Shown: positions 7,081 to 8,501 of the stretch, one piece after another
How positions within the stretch are numbered: the first letter of the stretch is position 1
How the letters are laid out: every line of letters starts with the position of its first letter
Source of the DNA: Promethearchaeia archaeon
Lineage (GTDB): Archaea; Asgardarchaeota; Lokiarchaeia; Sigyniarchaeales; SOKP01
Assembly (NCBI GenBank): GCA_029856295.1
Contig: JAHQWS010000075.1
Location: 1 to 8,501, forward strand
Length of the DNA stretch: 8,501 nucleotides
Reading direction: 5' to 3'
Position numbers and translations under genes: made by a program
The notes under the pieces: model-generated
Database searches by the model: none
What the model was told of the DNA's origin: nothing
What the model saw: the letters and a program-made list of their open reading frames with translations, nothing else

Positions 7081-7088
7081 TTTATATT
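7081..7088 (+). promoter_or_regulatory. Putative TATA box of the AbrB-PIN operon
   Basis: TTTATATT fits the archaeal TATA consensus. Initiation about 26 bases downstream (near 7111) would leave a leader of roughly 37 bases before the ATG at 7148. It lies just downstream of the 7053-7075 inverted repeat. Confidence 0.4.
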
Positions 7089-7147
7089 ATGGTATAATCA
7101 TATTATTCTGGGATAACTAGATCTTAAATAAAAAAGTGAAATGAAAT

Positions 7148-7399
7148 ATGAATACAGAATTAAGGAAAGTAGATTCTCAAGGGAGGATTGTGCTCCCCCA
7201 ATATTGGAGAGAGAAGGAGCTTAAGGATAGCGATGAAGTTATTATTATGGAAGAAAAGGGGATTCTTAAAATCATTCCAAAAAAAAAAATTGATTTAACC
7301 CAATTTTTTGACACATTAGAATATGATGATGATCTTATTGATAAACTCGAGAATTGGTCTGAATTTGAAAATTCTTTATTAAAAAAGAAATTAAGGTAA
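7148..7399 (+). CDS. AbrB/SpoVT-like antitoxin (VapB type)
   Basis: This 83-residue protein starts with a swapped-hairpin AbrB DNA-binding domain at residues 5-45, with the signature KVDSQGRIVLPQYWRE followed by DEVIIMEEKGILKIIP. The C-terminal part (about 50-83) is acidic then basic (DTLEYDDDLIDKLENW, ending KKKLR), the kind of flexible tail that wraps and neutralises a PIN toxin. The PIN gene follows after 6 bases, so the two are one operon and almost surely a toxin-antitoxin pair, with the antitoxin also repressing the promoter. An ATG at 7141 is out of frame, so 7148 is the start. A weak AGTGA lies 8 bases upstream. The family is clear from the motif; its partner role comes from context. 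Confidence 0.88.
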   Translation: MNTELRKVDSQGRIVLPQYWREKELKDSDEVIIMEEKGILKIIPKKKIDLTQFFDTLEYDDDLIDKLENWSEFENSLLKKKLR

Positions 7400-7405
7400 T
7401 TTAAA

Positions 7406-7852
7406 ATGATATACTTAGATGCTAATATTTTTGTTTATGCTTATTTCAAACCTAAAAAAGGAAAAATTCTACCTGATAAAATACAATGGTGTAAAAAAGA
7501 AGCAAAAGAAATAATAAAAAAGATTAATGAAGAAGAAAATACGTATTGTATTTCATTAATTCAAATATCTGAAGTGGTGAATCTCTTAAAAAACGCAATG
7601 TCTTGGGAAGATTTGCAGCAGTTTATGATGGGATTACTCTCTAATAAATCAATAGAAACCGTAGAAATATCAAAATTAATGTACTTCAATGCAGTTAGTA
7701 AAATTTCAGAATATAATATGGATTCGAATGATATTTCTGCTTATCTTTTGATGAAAGAAAAAGAAATTAATCAGATATACACCTTTGACAGGCATTATGA
7801 TAATTTACCAGAAATCAAATGTCTACCAGAGCTTCCTGAGAAATTTAAATAA
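7406..7852 (+). CDS. PIN-domain ribonuclease toxin (VapC-like)
   Basis: This 148-residue protein has the full set of PIN-domain acidic residues: D5 in MIYLDANIF, E56 in QISEVV, D109 in MDSNDISAYLLM and D128 in IYTFDRHYD. These coordinate Mg2+ or Mn2+ for RNA cleavage, typically of tRNA or rRNA in VapC toxins. Length and the short C-terminal tail (LPEIKCLPELPEKFK) are normal for the family. It lies 6 bases after the AbrB-like gene, with a partial ribosome-binding site (AAGGT, 7393-7397) overlapping the antitoxin end, so translation may be coupled. With all acids present it looks active. The last 16 codons recur as a relic at 6255-6305. RNA target unknown. Confidence 0.88.
   Translation: MIYLDANIFVYAYFKPKKGKILPDKIQWCKKEAKEIIKKINEEENTYCISLIQISEVVNLLKNAMSWEDLQQFMMGLLSNKSIETVEISKLMYFNAVSKISEYNMDSNDISAYLLMKEKEINQIYTFDRHYDNLPEIKCLPELPEKFK
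7805..7852 (+). repeat. Second copy of the 48-base direct repeat (PIN 3' end)
   Basis: This stretch matches 6258-6305 at 42 of 48 bases, in the same orientation, about 1.55 kb away. The two copies bracket the decayed dehydrogenase and the toxin-antitoxin operon. The match is explained by shared ancestry of the two PIN genes rather than by a mobile-element end. Confidence 0.6.
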
Positions 7853-7863
7853 TTTATTTAATC

Positions 7864-8035
7864 TATCGCTCAACAAAATGGCCTGGTATTCCTGCTCATA
7901 TTACTGCAATATTTAAAATCAAATAGCAAATTAATTATCAATAGTATATATATCATTATGACTATAGTTAAAAGCCGTGAAGAGTTTAAAGATGGTGCAT
8001 AAGAATTATTAATAGCTTTTGGTTTAAGTCATTAG
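7864..8035 (+). pseudogene. Gene scraps, possibly a deleted pantoate kinase
   Basis: The 243-base gap after the PIN gene contains two coding-like peptides. At 7864-7926 a frame reads KWPGIPAHITAIFKIK then stops; PAHITxFF with a following I is how archaeal pantoate kinases (GHMP family, coenzyme A synthesis) usually begin. At 7958-8035 another frame reads TIVKSREEFKDGA, a TAA, then ELLIAFGLSH, which loosely resembles the late pantoate kinase segment where F and A positions lead into a GL. No GHMP ATP-binding glycine loop is present, so any enzyme is destroyed. Alternatives are a GbsR/MarR-like N-terminus, or a genuine 14-codon gene at 7958-8002 behind TATATATA (7945-7952). All of this is recognition by eye. 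Confidence 0.3.
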
Positions 8036-8047
8036 TTAAACTAAAAT

Positions 8048-8057
8048 AAAAAAAAAA
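8048..8057 (-). terminator. T10 terminator tract of the 108-residue gene
   Basis: Ten consecutive A on the plus strand give a T10 tract on the minus strand, preceded by CC, 38 bases after the stop codon at 8096. This is a typical archaeal oligo-T terminator. Confidence 0.5.
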
Positions 8058-8095
8058 GGAATATACATTTTTGAAATTAATATATAATATTTTAA

Positions 8096-8422
8096 TTAAT
8101 AAGGTGCTTTCATTCCCAGCAATCCTAATGCTTCTGTTACTGTGGCTCGAACTTCCCATCTATATTTAAATCTTTCAATATCGTGATAAACCATCATGGA
8201 TTTTCCTAGTGCGGTTAGAAATTCGTCTAATTTGCCTTCTTTTACCTCATTAACACCTATGGATTCAATACCCTCCATAGTTACCTTTACAGCATTAGGT
8301 ACAACTTCCTTTGCTAGGCCTCTTGATTCAGATCTAAAGTCCTTAATCGATTCAACCCATTTTTTCGCAACTTCATCCGCTTTATTTAATGGAAATAATA
8401 CGTAATCAAAAACATATGGCAT
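8096..8422 (-). CDS. Small conserved-looking protein of unknown function, 108 residues
   Basis: I do not recognise a named family with certainty. The start at 8422 (MPYVFDYVLFPLNKADEV) is fixed by a strong GAGGTGA ribosome-binding site 5 bases upstream; the longer in-frame ORF to 8482 would place its start inside the likely promoter. The protein is soluble, with no membrane segment or signal peptide. The order is a beta strand (YVFDYVLFPL), a helix (residues about 13-28), a second strand with a helix (VPNAVKVTMEGIESIGVNEVKEGKLDEFLTAL in outline), and a final strand and helix (YRWEVRATVTEALGLLGMK). That pattern would suit a ferredoxin-like dimeric alpha/beta barrel. I have a weak impression of similar multi-copy Lokiarchaeial proteins. 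The strong translation signal suggests good expression. No neighbour indicates its role. Confidence 0.75.
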   Translation of the reverse strand: MPYVFDYVLFPLNKADEVAKKWVESIKDFRSESRGLAKEVVPNAVKVTMEGIESIGVNEVKEGKLDEFLTALGKSMMVYHDIERFKYRWEVRATVTEALGLLGMKAPY

Positions 8423-8427
8423 ACATT

Positions 8428-8434
8428 TCACCTC
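8428..8434 (-). promoter_or_regulatory. Strong ribosome-binding site GAGGTGA
   Basis: On the minus strand GAGGTGA is fully complementary to the archaeal 16S 3' end and sits 5 bases before the ATG at 8422. It is the only full Shine-Dalgarno match seen in front of a gene in this window, and it decides the start. Confidence 0.8.
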
Positions 8435-8473
8435 AATTTTAATTTTAATTTTACTACAAATGGATTTCGTAGT

Positions 8474-8481
8474 GATATACA
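8474..8481 (-). promoter_or_regulatory. Putative TATA box of the 108-residue gene
   Basis: The minus strand reads TGTATATC, centred about 55 bases before the start codon. Transcription starting near 8452 would give a leader of about 30 bases that contains the GAGGTGA site. It overlaps the upstream in-frame ATG at 8482, arguing against that start. Confidence 0.35.
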
Positions 8482-8501
8482 ATACGATTATTTGATATTT
8501 A

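Noticed and set aside
6258..7852. A composite mobile element bounded by the 48-base direct repeats
   Set aside because: The repeats are coding PIN 3' ends, there is no transposase or terminal inverted repeat, and synonymous divergence shows they are old paralogues.
8435..8452. Three copies of AATTTT in tandem
   Set aside because: Very short AT-only repeats are expected in a leader of this composition; no function can be argued.
8423..8482. N-terminal extension of the 108-residue protein by 20 residues
   Set aside because: The extension is lysine/isoleucine-rich non-coding-like sequence spanning the TATA box and the GAGGTGA site.

Overview
The window is AT-rich DNA that reads as archaeal. 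TTTATATA-like TATA boxes precede several genes, one gene has a GAGGTGA ribosome-binding site, and gene ends are followed by T-tracts. The families fit too: GPH sugar transporters, an M28 peptidase with a PKD domain, and an AbrB/PIN toxin-antitoxin pair. The style (very AT-rich, many small relics, a 108-residue orphan family that I vaguely associate with Lokiarchaeia) suggests an Asgard archaeon. That placement is inference; no marker gene is present.

Positions 1-4410 form a sugar locus. A GPH-type (MelB-like) transporter on the minus strand is divergent from a cytoplasmic GH29-like glycosidase on the plus strand, which is followed 54 bases later by a second GPH transporter. The divergent gap holds a TATA box facing each way with a perfect palindrome, TTAGG-TGT-CCTAA, between them, as expected for an operator controlling both arms. 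The likely logic is that two cation-coupled carriers import a glycoside that the GH29-like enzyme cuts in the cytoplasm. The histidines that bind fucose in canonical GH29 enzymes look replaced, so the sugar may not be fucose.

Positions 4411-6178: a T-rich tract and a strong hairpin separate the second transporter from a convergent M28-family metallopeptidase. The peptidase carries a PA-like insert and a C-terminal PKD domain but no visible signal peptide, and its usual Glu-Glu catalytic pair reads His-Glu.

Positions 6179-8095 look like a gene graveyard around one intact module. They hold the last 16 codons of a lost PIN-domain gene (plus strand), a decayed short-chain dehydrogenase (minus strand, N-terminal half missing, in-frame TGA, catalytic Lys replaced by Glu), the intact AbrB-like antitoxin and PIN toxin pair, and scraps that resemble a deleted pantoate kinase. 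The PIN relic matches the end of the intact PIN gene, mostly through synonymous differences, so it is probably a remnant of a diverged paralogous module.

Positions 8096-8501: a small 108-residue protein of unknown function on the minus strand, with the clearest ribosome-binding site in the window and a T10 terminator tract.

I see no RNA genes, CRISPR arrays, transposases or replication origins. I found no clearly new multi-gene system. The most unusual items are the atypical GH29 locus and the relic-bearing toxin-antitoxin region.
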